From Epiperipatus broadwayi (Eukaryota; Onychophora; Udeonychophora; Euonychophora; Peripatidae), in the NCBI GenBank assembly GCA_028023455.1, contig JAQFVV010006221.1, positions 5,683,011 to 5,747,010 on the forward strand: DNA of 64,000 nucleotides. Reading direction: 5' to 3'. Below the pieces are notes generated by a model. The model was not told where the DNA came from and ran no database searches. It saw only the letters and a program-made list of their open reading frames with translations. Shown one piece after another: positions 25,179-35,660 of the stretch. The stretch's first letter is position 1; every line of letters starts with the position of its first letter. The position numbers and the translations under genes were made by a program.

Positions 25179-28100
25179 CTATTAGGTTGTAAAAAAAAAC
25201 ATTGTAAAAGTAATAAAGAACATAGATGATATTAATATTATATGGATTTGGCAATGCAACAGGAAAGATAAAGTTATAAAAATTAAAATAATAAGATGAT
25301 ACTAACAGAGCAATACTGTCTCATAAATAATAATATACTTAATAGTAGCAAAAGGCTTTGTTATTTTACAGATTCAGGTATATTAATCTATCCTTAATAA
25401 AATATATAAAATTTTCTCTTTTAAAATTTTATAAATTTACATCATCAAATTGTAATGGGATAAAGTGTCTACAATACAAAACTATAATAAAATACAATAC
25501 AAAAGGTCAATTTATTTAATATACTTCACCACTTATGCCATCTTATAATAATATAAAATTAAAATCAACCCTTCAAATAACCTTACAATTTACAATATCC
25601 AATCATAATGACATAAAATAAATGAAAGATTCTTATTTGATACTTATTATACAAATATGATTAGCAAATCACAATAAATTATTTTTCAAATCAATAAAGG
25701 CAAGTTATTAAACTCTAAATTATAGTTACCCTAATATGCATAGTATTATTAATAATCTTAAAATTTAAATTAAATATACAATATGTACCATGAGCTTTAA
25801 ATCTAAATAAAGTAAATCATTCTATCTAATGGAAATCAAATACCCATTTCAATGTATATGATTACCAATTTTATAATATTATAAGATAACCATTTTACTA
25901 ACTAAATACCAATATACATCCAATTAATAATAATTTAAAAAGAATGTGCAAGTATTCAATTATAATCGCCTTTGTTTACTCTAAATAATTAATCTATTTA
26001 TATTTTTGCATATAACTGATAAAATAATTATGATGAACCTAATTAATTATTAAACATCAAGCAATACAAAAATAATTAATTTATTATTATACAAAAATGT
26101 ATATTTAGCTTAAATGATAATATATTGGATTTACTGTAAAGAAAATAATACTTAATAATACATGCACTTACCAGTCTAATCGTTTAACTCCTGGACTATG
26201 TCCACTATCTATCAAAATCTTATTAGCCAATAGGGTTGCATGGTTAATTGAATGACAAAGCAAATTTATTTGTTTAAATGAATTTAAAATTTATTAACAA
26301 TAAATATATAAAAAAATAATAATGACAAATAGACAATAAATGTTTGCAACGTACACTCTAATTAAATATGAGAAATATTTTCCTTATAAATTAATATTAA
26401 TAAAATAGGTGTTTATACATCAAAAATTCAATTATATAATATTTAATATATGATATATAAAATTTTTGTGAAACAAAAATGTACACTATTTAAAATACAA
26501 GGAAGTTAATGACACTTCTACAATCTTCATAATAAAGTAATTGATTAATATAAATTATAATAATTATAAATTTGTTCATTCATTCACTTATTTCCAAATA
26601 AAATATCAATGAGTAATTGTTACAATACAATTTTTTCGGATTTTCACTATTTTTAACAGATATATCCAAAAGTAATTTGCAGTCAACAAATAAACGTATA
26701 GTTTAAATCTAAGTTAAGTGTAAATTTAAAGTAAATTTAACTTCCTTTTAATTTCACATATATAAATCAAACAACTAACTTAAGACGTAATAATCAATAA
26801 TATTTATAAATATTATAACAATAAACACATAAATAAAATACATCTTAACATACGACCTGACCACCATCCTCCTATATGGCACTTCAAAGAAATGTAATAA
26901 TTCCAATGTCTATTCCATAAACTGTATTTTAATGACATTTACTAATCCAAACAAAATAAAAGTATCATAAACAGTTATCCAAAATGATGCATATTTATTA
27001 AATTCCCATATTCTTGTATTGAATTTTATCCTTCGTTTAGCAAATATTTAGTATAGTAATGGCATCACGAATAAACAGTTGCCAATTTGCATTTATGACA
27101 ATACGACATAAAAATAAACCAATTTAAATCTTCGTCAAAGTACTTCATTGGTATAAAGTTATATCTGCAGATGGGAACAATTCTTATATACAGCAGTATG
27201 TTATTAACTTTTATATTTCATTATTTAACATTTTGTTCACACGCAATAATCATTTTCAGTAGGGAAATATCAAGCTAAATTTGAATGTTATAAATTTTTT
27301 TTTTTTTTCTTTTAACAAGTTTTCAATAATCCTGTCCAATTTCCTGGACAAATATAATTCTTTCTATTCCATTATTTTTATGGTTATCAAACAAATACTT
27401 TCAAAATAAATATAAAAAAAAATTAAATAAAAGAACTTAGGTTTGCTTCTATGAAAGTCAGAATGATAGAGAACAAATTCGAATCGTTCAATCTTATTTA
27501 TAACCTCTTATAATTGAAGTCATTTTCATTATCATATCCAAGGTTATGCTTGTTCATCTTGCATTCCAAAACTAAAACTTCTTTTACAATAATAATAATA
27601 AATATAAAAAAAATCATAATGATTACATATAACAAATAATATTCACACTTTAAAACACAAGTAATCTTTTTTAACTTAACGCAAATTAAAACAATTTACA
27701 CTATATTCTCACAATCTTGCATTGGAAATATATACTTTATATATATATCATTTCAATAAAATATTACATATCTCATATAAACCCAACAACAGAAAACATC
27801 TAAGACATTAAATATTCATGTGTATTGTTTAGAATCTACTATTTATGAATGCAATAAATAAAATACATGTAACAAAGAAACAACAATAATTTTATCAAAG
27901 TCATAAACTTTATTATTTGCATATGCATTTTAAATTAATAAAATTAATGTTTAATTTTAAATTGCAATAATAATAACCCATTTTTTGCTTTAATATTTCA
28001 TTGTCATAGCAGCCTATTTCAATGTCTGTAAGTTAATACATCACCTATTAAAACTAATTAACATTCCACACACACTAAAATTACACCAAATTTCGATTGG

Positions 28101-28279
28101 CCCAATATATATATATTCTTTATTCATCATAATAATTAAAACAAGTTATAAATTTCGTAACTTGCTTTTAAGCTTGTGTTTTATAATCACTAGATGGAGC
28201 TAACCAGTAGCTTTAAACAAGTTTTGTTTTTACAGATGCGAAAGAGATAGAAATTCAAAATCTCTATTGTTTTTCCTCA

Positions 28280-28326
28280 CCTCCAGACCAGCTGGTTTCA
28301 AGCTTATTGGCTCACGTCAGTGGAGG
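28280..28326 (-). ncRNA. Hammerhead ribozyme-like motif, family B
   Basis: On the minus strand: helix I CCTCCA pairs with TGGAGG (six pairs); core CTGACGT; helix II GAGC/GCTT with loop CAATAA; GAA; helix III ACC-AGCT-GGT; then C17, so the cleavage triplet is GUC. All three helices form. The core deviates from CUGANGA only at position 9 (U instead of A). Confidence 0.6.
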
Positions 28327-29059
28327 GCTGGGATACTAGAAACTAGATCTAAATTACTAACTCTACACTTATCAAACATGTTTCTATCAATTTGAAAGCA
28401 TGAATTTATCAGACATGTAAATGTCTCCAAACTCAACCTAACAAACTAGATAGCTATATGGGTCTGAATTCATTTCAGTTTTACCATGTAGTAAAAGCCT
28501 CTGCAATATATAGCATTGGAAAACCATTCAAAATTACACTTGTAATAATTAAAACGTTATAAATTTCATAACTTGCTTTTAAACTTGCATTTTATGATCA
28601 CTAGATGGAGCTTACCAGTGGCTCTAAACAAGCTTTGTTTTTATAAGCGCCGAAAGAGATTGAATTCAAAATCTCTATCATTTTTCTCCACCTTCAGTCT
28701 AGAGATTTTGAATTCTATCTCTTTCGGCGCTTGTAAAAACAAAGCTTGTTTAGAGCTACTGGTAAGCTCCATCTAGTGATCATAAAATGCAAGCTTAAAA
28801 GCAAGTTATGAAATTTATAACTTGTTTTTATTATTATAAGTGTACTTTTGAAAGTTTTTGCAATGCTATATATTGCAGAGGCTTTTACTACATGGTGAAA
28901 CTGAACTGAATTCAGACCCATATAGCTATCTAGTTTGTTAGGCTGAGTTTGAAGACATTTACGTGTCTGATAAGTTCATGCTTTCAAATTGATAGAAACG
29001 TGTTTGATAAGTGCTGACTTTAGAGTTAGTAATTTAGATCTAGTTTCTAGTATCCCAGC

Positions 29060-29106
29060 CCTCCACTGACGTGAGCCGATAAGCTCGAAACCAGCTGGTC
29101 TGGAGG
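29060..29106 (+). ncRNA. Hammerhead ribozyme-like motif, family B (best copy)
   Basis: Helix I CCTCCA (29060-29065) pairs with TGGAGG (29101-29106). Core CTGACGT is 29066-29072. Helix II GAGC (29073-29076) pairs with GCTC (29083-29086) across loop CGATAA. GAA is 29087-29089. Helix III ACC/GGT (29090-29099) has loop AGCT, and C17 is 29100. Type I topology, with all helices Watson-Crick paired. The A9-to-U change is shared by every family B copy, so it is a family trait and not decay. Cleavage activity is uncertain because A9 is normally conserved. Confidence 0.65.
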
Positions 29107-30284
29107 TGGGGAAAAACAATAGAGATTTTGAATTTCTATCTCTTTCTGTGCTTATAAAAACAAAGCTTGTTTAGAGCTACTGGTAAACTCTATCTAGTGA
29201 TCTTTATTCATTAATTTATACAGTTTAAAATATATTTATACAAATGTGATACTTTAATAAAGTTCTCACAAAGAAAGGTACTAGAACAATATTCCTTTAT
29301 ATATGCAAAATAAAATCTATTTTAAAGTTAGTATTGTTTTCCAACTACAAACTTTAGTATAGACTTATAAAAAAATGTTATTATTGTTAACATATCAATA
29401 TTAATGTCCCGAAAATTATAAAAAAGCCATGAAAGTGACAAATTCTTTCATTTACGTATATTGCACCATAATGAAACTATTCATCATATTACTTCCACCT
29501 AAATATAACACTGTTAATCAAATACATTTTAAAGAAAATGATGGCATATTTCTTTATATTATAAAATATGTAGATTGAGACAAACTACAATTTTTATTGA
29601 GTTTATATATATATATAGGTTAAATAATATTTATTTTATAAAGCGCAGACGGTATTGAAATAGGTTAATAGAATTGCTTTAGAGAACTCCTAAAGTTTTA
29701 TTATAATTACAAGATTTAGACTTTTGAAATCTAAATAAGTATATGGTATTTTAGTAATGAACTGTTTTTATAGTACGTTTCACCATGTGTTTATAATCAT
29801 TAAACATAATACCATCTTTTTAAAATAAAGATCCATAAATTTATTCTTGTTATTAAGGTAGTTGTTACTGAAATATGAAAGCAATTAGAATGTTGGTGTA
29901 GCTACCTAAAAAAGTTACAAACCCTGAAGATACTTAGACAGTAAACATATTATTATTTACTCAATTAAAAGAAATATGTCTTTTTTTGAATGGTCGTTTA
30001 AGAAAATTAATAGGAAGCTTGAAAAACAGTATAAGATTTAAGGAAAATATTCATTAACTACTGAAAATGATTGATGGGTTAAAATTTCAAGGGAGTTATT
30101 TAATTAATTGTGGTCAGTTTAGATTTTTTTTTTGATTTATTGAAAAAATGATACCTTAATCCTACTACTTCAGTTAGTATGGCTTTTTATTACATAAAAA
30201 TCTTAATATTTAGAATAGATAAAGAGAATATTTCATTCATTTTTTGAATAAAGATACACTAATTCAGATGAATGGTTTAAATCA

Positions 30285-30988
30285 GTGGTCTTCAACCTTT
30301 TCACATCTGCGGACCGGCCAAAAATAAGGATAAGATTTCGCGGATCAGCAGAAGTCTACAGATAATTTTTCTTAAAGTTGTAAACTGCTTAGCCTTAGAT
30401 GAACATTATTATAACTGACCAAAACAACACACTAGTTACTGTGTATTGTAATGGTGTTGCTTACCTTTACATGCTGAACACTTTCTCAAGTACAGAAAAC
30501 AGTACAATAACAATCGTTCTCATTAATGTGCCTGCACTGCTATATTTATTATTTCATTGTTAAAACGTATAAGAATAAAATGTTATTCACCTGAATGTTG
30601 GGAAATATCACAGCTAGTGTAATTACATGACAATGATTATGATAAATGTAATATCTGTATTTAATGTTAAATATGCAAGATGAAGTTATATATATATGGA
30701 GTTTGTATAATAAAAAACTTTTTTTTTTAAATTTTGAATTCTTTTTAGAAAAATAATAAAAAATTTAATTCTACCCCCCTCCCCCATAAACATCTGTGAT
30801 AACTAGAAAAACAAATTAATTTATGTATGATTGATTAGATTTTGTTTTCGTTCTGTTTCTTTTTTTTTAATTGGGTAAAAATGAGATGAAAAAATAAATA
30901 AAAGTTGTTTATATTAATTACACTTTCCTAAACTTCTGCAGGCCGGCGCCGGTCCGTAGGCCAAGAGTTGAAGACCACTGTTTTAAAT
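30285..30988. mobile_element. hAT-type MITE inside the LINE
   Basis: The element (30293-30980, 688 bp) starts CAGTGGTCTTCAACC and ends with a near complement GAAGACCACTG. It has subterminal GCGGACCGGCC and GGCGCCGGTCCG words, typical of hAT elements. Flanks GTTTAAAT (30285-30292) and TTTTAAAT (30981-30988) form an 8-bp duplication with one mismatch. It has no transposase. Confidence 0.85.
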
Positions 30989-31958
30989 GATATATTTATT
31001 GAAAAGAAATATTTCTTTGGAATCTTAAAAAATGGAAAGCTATGATTCTGATGGTATCTCTGGAATTTTTTTTAAATATGATGTAAGATATGATAGTTGA
31101 TAAACTATGGAATTTTTTTAGAAGTATATATACAAGAAAATGTACAACATGATCTTAAATATCGTTCTATTGTTTGAATTCATGAAAATAATGAGAATAG
31201 AGAAATTTGCAAAATTATTATAGAATATCATATTTATCTACAGCAAGGATTTTATTGAGTAAGTTTTAGATGATGATTGCTAGAAATTCAGTGTAGATTT
31301 AGACATTCAAAAACTATTACAAATTTTTATTGACAGGAAAATGCATGAAAAAAGTCACGATTAAAGATATGATCTATTTATTGTTTTTATTGATTCAGTC
31401 AAGGCTTTTGACTCATGTAATCCAAAGCTTTGAGGTAATGTTTTAAAATAACTGATTGTCCATAGAAATTTATTCCTGTTATTCCTATTATGCAGATAAT
31501 ATTTGATCTCATTAAAGGAAGAATTATTATTGATAGTCAAATTCTGAGGCATTAATGAAAACTGGTGCTAAATAAGGATGATTATAAACCCCAACTTTAG
31601 TCTTCATTTTTTGATAGTGGTCTTAAGATGGTTTATAAAGTATTTCAGATATCAGGTCTCAAACACAAACAAGAAAGTAATCTTTTTGGTTTCTAGACTT
31701 GCAAAGTGCTTAACATCGTCATTCTTTAATCATTCTATAGAATATTATAGAATGTTTTAATATTTTGAACGAGTCGTATAAATAATTTTGTTTATTAATT
31801 AATGAAGAGAAATTCACTTTGAACATTTGGATCAACTTGAATATTTTAGCAGCTGTTTAGATAGAAAGGTAGTCTTGGAGACTGAGGCACAATACCGATT
31901 CCTGTATATTGCTGCTACATTTATCAAGTTAAAAGATAGAGTGTTTTATCATAATAAC

Positions 31959-32292
31959 ATAACTACTGTAATACATTCGAAGATCAGCTTTTCAAGCTAA
32001 TTGTGCATGCGTCTTCTGCGAGTGTTAAATAATAAATGAATACTTTACTCTACAATACAAGATATAGTATTTATGCAGGAATAAAAGAATTTGAGTCATA
32101 GGAATAAAAGGATTCCTTTTATTCCTGCATAAATACTATATCTTGTATTGTAGAGTGAAGTATTCATTTATTATTTAACACTCGCAGAAGATGCATGCAT
32201 AATTAGCTTGAAAGGCTGATCTTTGAATGTAATACAATTATATGCATAGCGTCATATAAAAATAAATGCTTATTTACTTATAACTACTGTAA
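31959..32292. mobile_element. Family E foldback element with 13-bp TSD
   Basis: The element (31972-32279) is flanked by ATAACTACTGTAA at 31959-31971 and 32280-32292. Its arms mirror each other around about 32104: GTCTTCTGCGAGTGTTAAAT, TGAATACTTTACTCTACAAT and ATAGTATTTATGCAGGAATA with their complements. A single-strand tail GCATAGCGTCATATAAA... ends in TTATTTACTTA. It splits LINE coding sequence at a point where the uninterrupted homologue at 23.7 kb reads through. No hammerhead core was recognised. Confidence 0.85.
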
Positions 32293-32963
32293 CTAAATTA
32301 GTTATATGACAGTTATTAATCTTCCATATTTATTACATGCACATGAGATATGGTCTCTCTGGCACTTGAAGTATAATGATACTATCTTCTGAGAATAATA
32401 TTTTGTCCTGAACTTGATCCTAAATTTTATGGTGAAGCAGATCTCTTTTATGTGATAACGGATTGTCTCTAAGTCACTCTAAAGAACTGCAATTTGACTG
32501 GTTTCATCACAGAATAGAATATATTGAATAACAATAATTAGACAAGGCATTGAAATTTTACAAAAAAAAAACTTTGCTTTAGAAAAGTTAAAAGACAAGA
32601 TTGCATTATGCATAATAAACAATTTAAAAGATCAGTTTATATGACATTTGTGTTTTATGATTTGTTTTGTTATTTTTGTTTTTCTGTTTTTTTATTTATT
32701 TTTTGGAGTTAAGATGGCCATAATCATTTATGAATCATTATTGATGATGAAGTGATGACTGACCATAATGTAGTACATATTTGATACAGATAACAATTAG
32801 TATTAAATATATATATCATACAATTAACATGTATTTCGTTATATAAATATATAAAACAGGCAAAACTCTCTATACGTATTGCCACTCAGTGCAAGCCAGA
32901 ATAATCAATGGATGCCAGAAGGCTTGTGCATAAAATCTCCATTTAATGCCTACTCATCCAATA

Positions 32964-33005
32964 TCCCCAGACTAGTTTCTGGCTTGTGGTCTTTGTCAGT
33001 GAAGA
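32964..33005 (-). ncRNA. Hammerhead motif, family A, core mutated
   Basis: Helix I TCTTCA/TGGGGA pairs with two G-U pairs. The core is CTGACAA (G8 changed to A). A GACC..GCC helix II, GAAAC, TAGTC and the cleavage-site region are otherwise as at 6094-6135. Probably inactive. Confidence 0.5.
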
Positions 33006-33418
33006 GCCTTGGATCTGAAAGCACTGCACCCAGATCTTAGGATCTAATACAACCCTCCAGCAGCCACCTTTTATTTCTACTTAACTACAAAACTATGAGA
33101 CTTAAATTGAAAACACTATAATACTTTCAATCCAAGCTCATCAGCTTATGTAATCATATAGGTCTGAACTCAGTTCAGTACCTATGCATTTTGATGTCTT
33201 TGGTTCTTTAATAACCACAGCTACCACTACCCTATTAGGCAGGATTGGTTTTAAGCCAATAAACATCACATGATCACCATTTCTTATGCTTGCTCTTAAC
33301 TGTTATTAAACAAGCAAAACTCTCTATAAGTATTGCCCCTCAGTGCAAGCCAGAGTAGTCAATAAATGTCAGAAGGCTTGTGCATAAAATCCCCATCTAG
33401 TGCCTACTCATCCAATAT

Positions 33419-33460
33419 CCCCAGACTAGTTTTTGGCTTGTGGCCTTCGTCAGTGAGGAG
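33419..33460 (-). ncRNA. Hammerhead motif, family A
   Basis: Helix I TCCTCA/TGGGGA; intact core CTGACGA; helix II GGC/GCC with loop CACAA. The following GAA has changed to AAA (G12 lost), and ACTAGTC follows. The structure is conserved but one catalytic base is mutated. Confidence 0.55.
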
Positions 33461-33817
33461 CCACTTGGATCTATGCTGAGTTTTTCATATATATATATTT
33501 TTACAACAGTAAAAGAATTATATAAAACAACTAATATAAATATATATTAATCATAAGTAAAAGGCCTTTTTCAAAAAAGTACATGGTTTAGTGCTTTTTT
33601 CAAATGTTAATAATCTATTATTACATTAATGAATTATTACATATACAACATTATCTAGTGTTCCATAATAAAAGTAAAACAACAACAATAACAAAAATAA
33701 AACATTATTTCATATAGAAAACCAATATAACTTAAAAAGAAAAGTCTCTATAATATGTATTATACAACTTTATGTACATTGTCTTACATAATTTTCCATT
33801 CATGTTTTTATTGCTAG

Positions 33818-33881
33818 TGTTGTCCTGGTTATGTTGCAACAAATATGTCTAGCCACAAAGGCCACAAAACTATTGATCAAG
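33818..33881 (+). CDS. CBR1-like: Carbonyl reductase 1-like, short internal exon
   Basis: The 64-bp exon lies between TTGCTAG and GTAAAT, starts in phase 0 and ends with one base of a Gly codon. It encodes CCPGYVATNMSSHKGHKTID, the CBR1-family segment following the active site (consensus CCPGWVRTDM...). In SDR enzymes the Pro-Gly turn here lies by the nicotinamide, and the TxM region shapes the substrate loop. The reading is intact. It joins precisely to GAETPVYLALLPP in the exon at 51759. Confidence 0.9.
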
Positions 33882-34559
33882 GTAAATATGTTTAAATCTT
33901 ATATGTATATACGCCCAGAAATACTTTTAAACCTATATATGCACACAAATATACATGTATATTTAGTATACGAATTTTACTAAAAATTATTAGCATAATA
34001 ATTCCATGCTTATGAATAGTCAAATGTTACCAAATAGTTTTTTTTTTTTTTTTTAAAAATATTTTGCTGTGCTATTTAATATCAAAGCTAATTACATTCA
34101 TATAAAAAAAGTGAATTCATTTTTCTATCCTGTGTGTAATCAGTCTTCATATTATATGGCATGGCTGGATTTTTTAAAAAAATATTGTCATGCGAATAAT
34201 TTATTTACATAATCACTAGTTTGATTTCTTTTATAGTTTTTAATACTGTGGAAAAATTGAATAGAATAAAATCCAATCTGAAAATTTCAATGAACTAGCT
34301 AGCAAGTTATAAAATTTTGTTAAATCATGGTATTATTAATTTTCTTGATTTACTAATTTTTAAAGAAGATACAATATCTATTTTTAAAACTTTAATAAAA
34401 CTATATAAGAAGAAGTTGATAATTTTGGTGCTGTGTTCTCAACATAATTTCTTATTCATTTTATCATGTAGAAAAGTTTTTTTGTTTTGTAAAAAGGAAT
34501 ATATATATATATAATTAAAGTTATCCCAAATTCTAAATTAAACAAGACCAACCAAAGAA

Positions 34560-34612
34560 AATAAACTCTATAACACAACCAATGGGTTTCCTTCCAAAAG
34601 CAGACTTCTCAC
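34560..34612 (-). ncRNA. Hammerhead-like motif downstream of the Penelope remnant
   Basis: Six family F copies share TCCTTTGCACTTGAGAAGTC, then TGC-TTTT-GGCAG, GAAACCATTGG, TTGTGTTATAG. A GCAC/GTGT helix I, CTGC/GCAG helix II, GAAA and an ACC/GGT helix III can be drawn, but the core reads UUGAGAA or CUUGAGA in place of CUGANGA. It may be a decayed or divergent ribozyme, or chance resemblance. It lies just 3' of the endonuclease frame on the same strand, as reported for Penelope hammerheads. Confidence 0.35.
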
Positions 34613-34651
34613 ATGCAAAGGACTAAGATCATATCAACAAATATGTACTAA

Positions 34652-34981
34652 CTATTTCCCACAATTCCCAATTACAACCTTCACCTTCTTAATATTAAAA
34701 GAACTCTTAAATAAGTTAATTACTTCAGAATTATAAATTTTTAATAATAAAGATTTTTTCATTCTTTTGGCTTCATTTCTTTCAAAGTAAACAATCTTAA
34801 CCTCATCAAAATTAATTCTATGGCCGGAAACTCTTTCATGGATATGTAAAACAGAAGTAAAATATTTATTTCTAATTCTACATTTATGTACTTTTATTCT
34901 TTCATTTAAGCTCAAACTGCTGTGACCAAAATCTATAATACAACTAACGATTTCCTGAAAAAGCAGACTTCTCAAATTCAA
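34652..34981 (-). pseudogene. GIY-YIG endonuclease tail of a Penelope-like element
   Basis: A 109-codon open stretch, truncated at its 5' end by the repeat boundary. It reads FGHSSLSLNERIKVHKCRIR, then KYFTSVLHIHERVSGHRINF, then DEVKIVYFERNEAKRMKKSL. This is the second half of the GIY-YIG domain (G.SL..R...H...R......L..H....GHRI.F...KI) plus the K/R-rich C-terminal tail of Penelope-like polyproteins. The GIY and YIG strands and all of the reverse transcriptase are missing, so it is a non-functional fragment. Confidence 0.75.
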
Positions 34982-35030
34982 ATGACTAAAAGTATATCAA
35001 CAAATATATACTATTCCCCACAGTTTCCAA

Positions 35031-35276
35031 TTATACATCCCACACACTATTAATATTAAAAGAATTCTTAAATAAGTTAATTTCTTCAGAATCATAAATT
35101 TTTAAGAATAAAAGTCCTTTAATTTTTTTTTTAAAATCCATTTCTTTCAAAGAAGACAACCTTTCTTCAAAACTAATAGTGTGGTCTGTATCTATTTCAT
35201 GGATATATAAAGCAGAACTACAATGTTTATTTCTAACACTACTTTTATCTACTTTTATTTTTTTGTTTAAGCTCAA
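35031..35276 (-). pseudogene. GIY-YIG tail, second Penelope copy
   Basis: Reads MSLNKKIKVDKSSVRNKHCS, SALYIHEIDTDHTISFEERL and a KKKIKGLLFLKIYDSEEINL block. It is the same domain portion as 34652-34981 but diverged, with the KI strand eroded. Confidence 0.65.
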
Positions 35277-35446
35277 ATTATTCTGATCTAGAGTTCTTTT
35301 AATATCAAGTGTATGTGGGTTGTAATTGGAAATTGTGAGAAATAGTACATATTTCTTGATATGTTTTTAGTCCTTTGTACTTGAAAAGTCTGCCTTGGCA
35401 TGGAAACTATAGGTTGTGTTATTGAGTTTGGTCAAAGTATTTTGAA

Positions 35447-35660
35447 CTTAAATGAAAGAATAAGTACATGAAAGTAGGGTTAGAAATAAATAGCTTAGTT
35501 CTGCTTTATATATCCATGAAAGAGATACAGGCCATACTATCAGTTTTGAGAGGATAAGATTGTCTTTTTCGAAAGAAATGAAATAAAAATGATTAAAAAA
35601 TATTCATTATTAAAAATTTATGATTTTGAAGTAATTAATTTAAGAGTGGGAAATAGTTTA
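35447..35660 (+). pseudogene. GIY-YIG tail, inverted third Penelope copy
   Basis: The plus strand, with internal stops, gives SLNERI, a LYIHERDTGHTISFE block and a RKEMK remnant. It is homologous to the two minus-strand copies and forms the opposite arm of the foldback. Confidence 0.55.

Larger units (their letters stand above)
25045..25245. mobile_element. Family D foldback element
   Basis: Arms of about 90 bp are mirrored around 25142. The left arm has TTAATATCATTTATGTTTTT, TATTACTTTTACAATGC and ACAACCTAATATGACAGTTT; the right arm is the complement. Each arm carries a hammerhead core (separate entries). A one-sided relative of the outer arm occurs near 5395-5455. The junction of the two arms cuts through what would be helix I. 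Confidence 0.7.
28117..29211. mobile_element. Family B foldback cluster with 11-bp TSD
   Basis: The 1.07-kb insertion (28128-29200) is flanked by TCTTTATTCAT at 28117-28127 and 29201-29211. It is built from repeats of one unit: a minus-sense copy (about 28137-28545), a second truncated minus-sense copy (28551-28690), then plus-sense copies (about 28700-29200). Key blocks are AAGTTATAAATTTCATAACT, CATTTTATGATCACTAGATG, GAGATAGAATTCAA-like and CATGCTTTCAAATTGATAG. Complete hammerhead motifs occur in the outer copies. Confidence 0.7.
30000..32560 (+). pseudogene. LINE reverse transcriptase remnant, interrupted by two insertions
   Basis: The + strand carries decayed reverse transcriptase signals: an N-terminal block up to about 30292; ILKNGKAYDSDGISGIFFKY-like sequence near 31026-31080 (the KNGK..G.DGI motif); LFIVFIDSVKAFDS near 31376-31412 (the FxDxxKAFD palm motif); and a KLKDRVFYHNNITT block at 31929-31970. 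The reading is split by a hAT MITE (30293-30980) and a family E foldback (31972-32279), then resumes at about 32281 with the continuation found in the homologous copy at 23.7 kb. Stops and frameshifts are frequent. Confidence 0.7.
32856..33480 (-). mobile_element. Family A repeats, head-to-tail pair
   Basis: A full unit (about 32856-33300) is followed in the same orientation by a second, partial unit (about 33305-33480). The junction ATCACATGATCACCATTTCT...TTATTAAACAAGCAAAACTC reproduces the family's own end-to-start order. Unit landmarks are AATCAATGGATGCCAGAAGG, GTGCATAAAATC, TACTCATCCAATATCCCC, GCACTGCACCCAGATCTTA and CAATCCAAGCTCAT. Each unit has a hammerhead motif on the minus strand. 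Confidence 0.7.
18299..33817 (+). other. Intron of the CBR1-like gene (15.5 kb)
   Basis: Starts GTAAGT and ends TTGCTAG. It contains a (CA)n run, a family C foldback, a Penelope-derived foldback, two hAT MITEs, two LINE fragments, a palindrome, and foldbacks of families D, B, E and A, each listed separately. 25250-28115 is almost pure A/T-rich sequence in which I see nothing else. Confidence 0.8.

Noticed and set aside
31972-32279. Hammerhead in family E (AGCTGATCTTCGAATG)
   Set aside because: No CUGANGA core with helix II between CTGA and GAA; the resemblance is two short words only.
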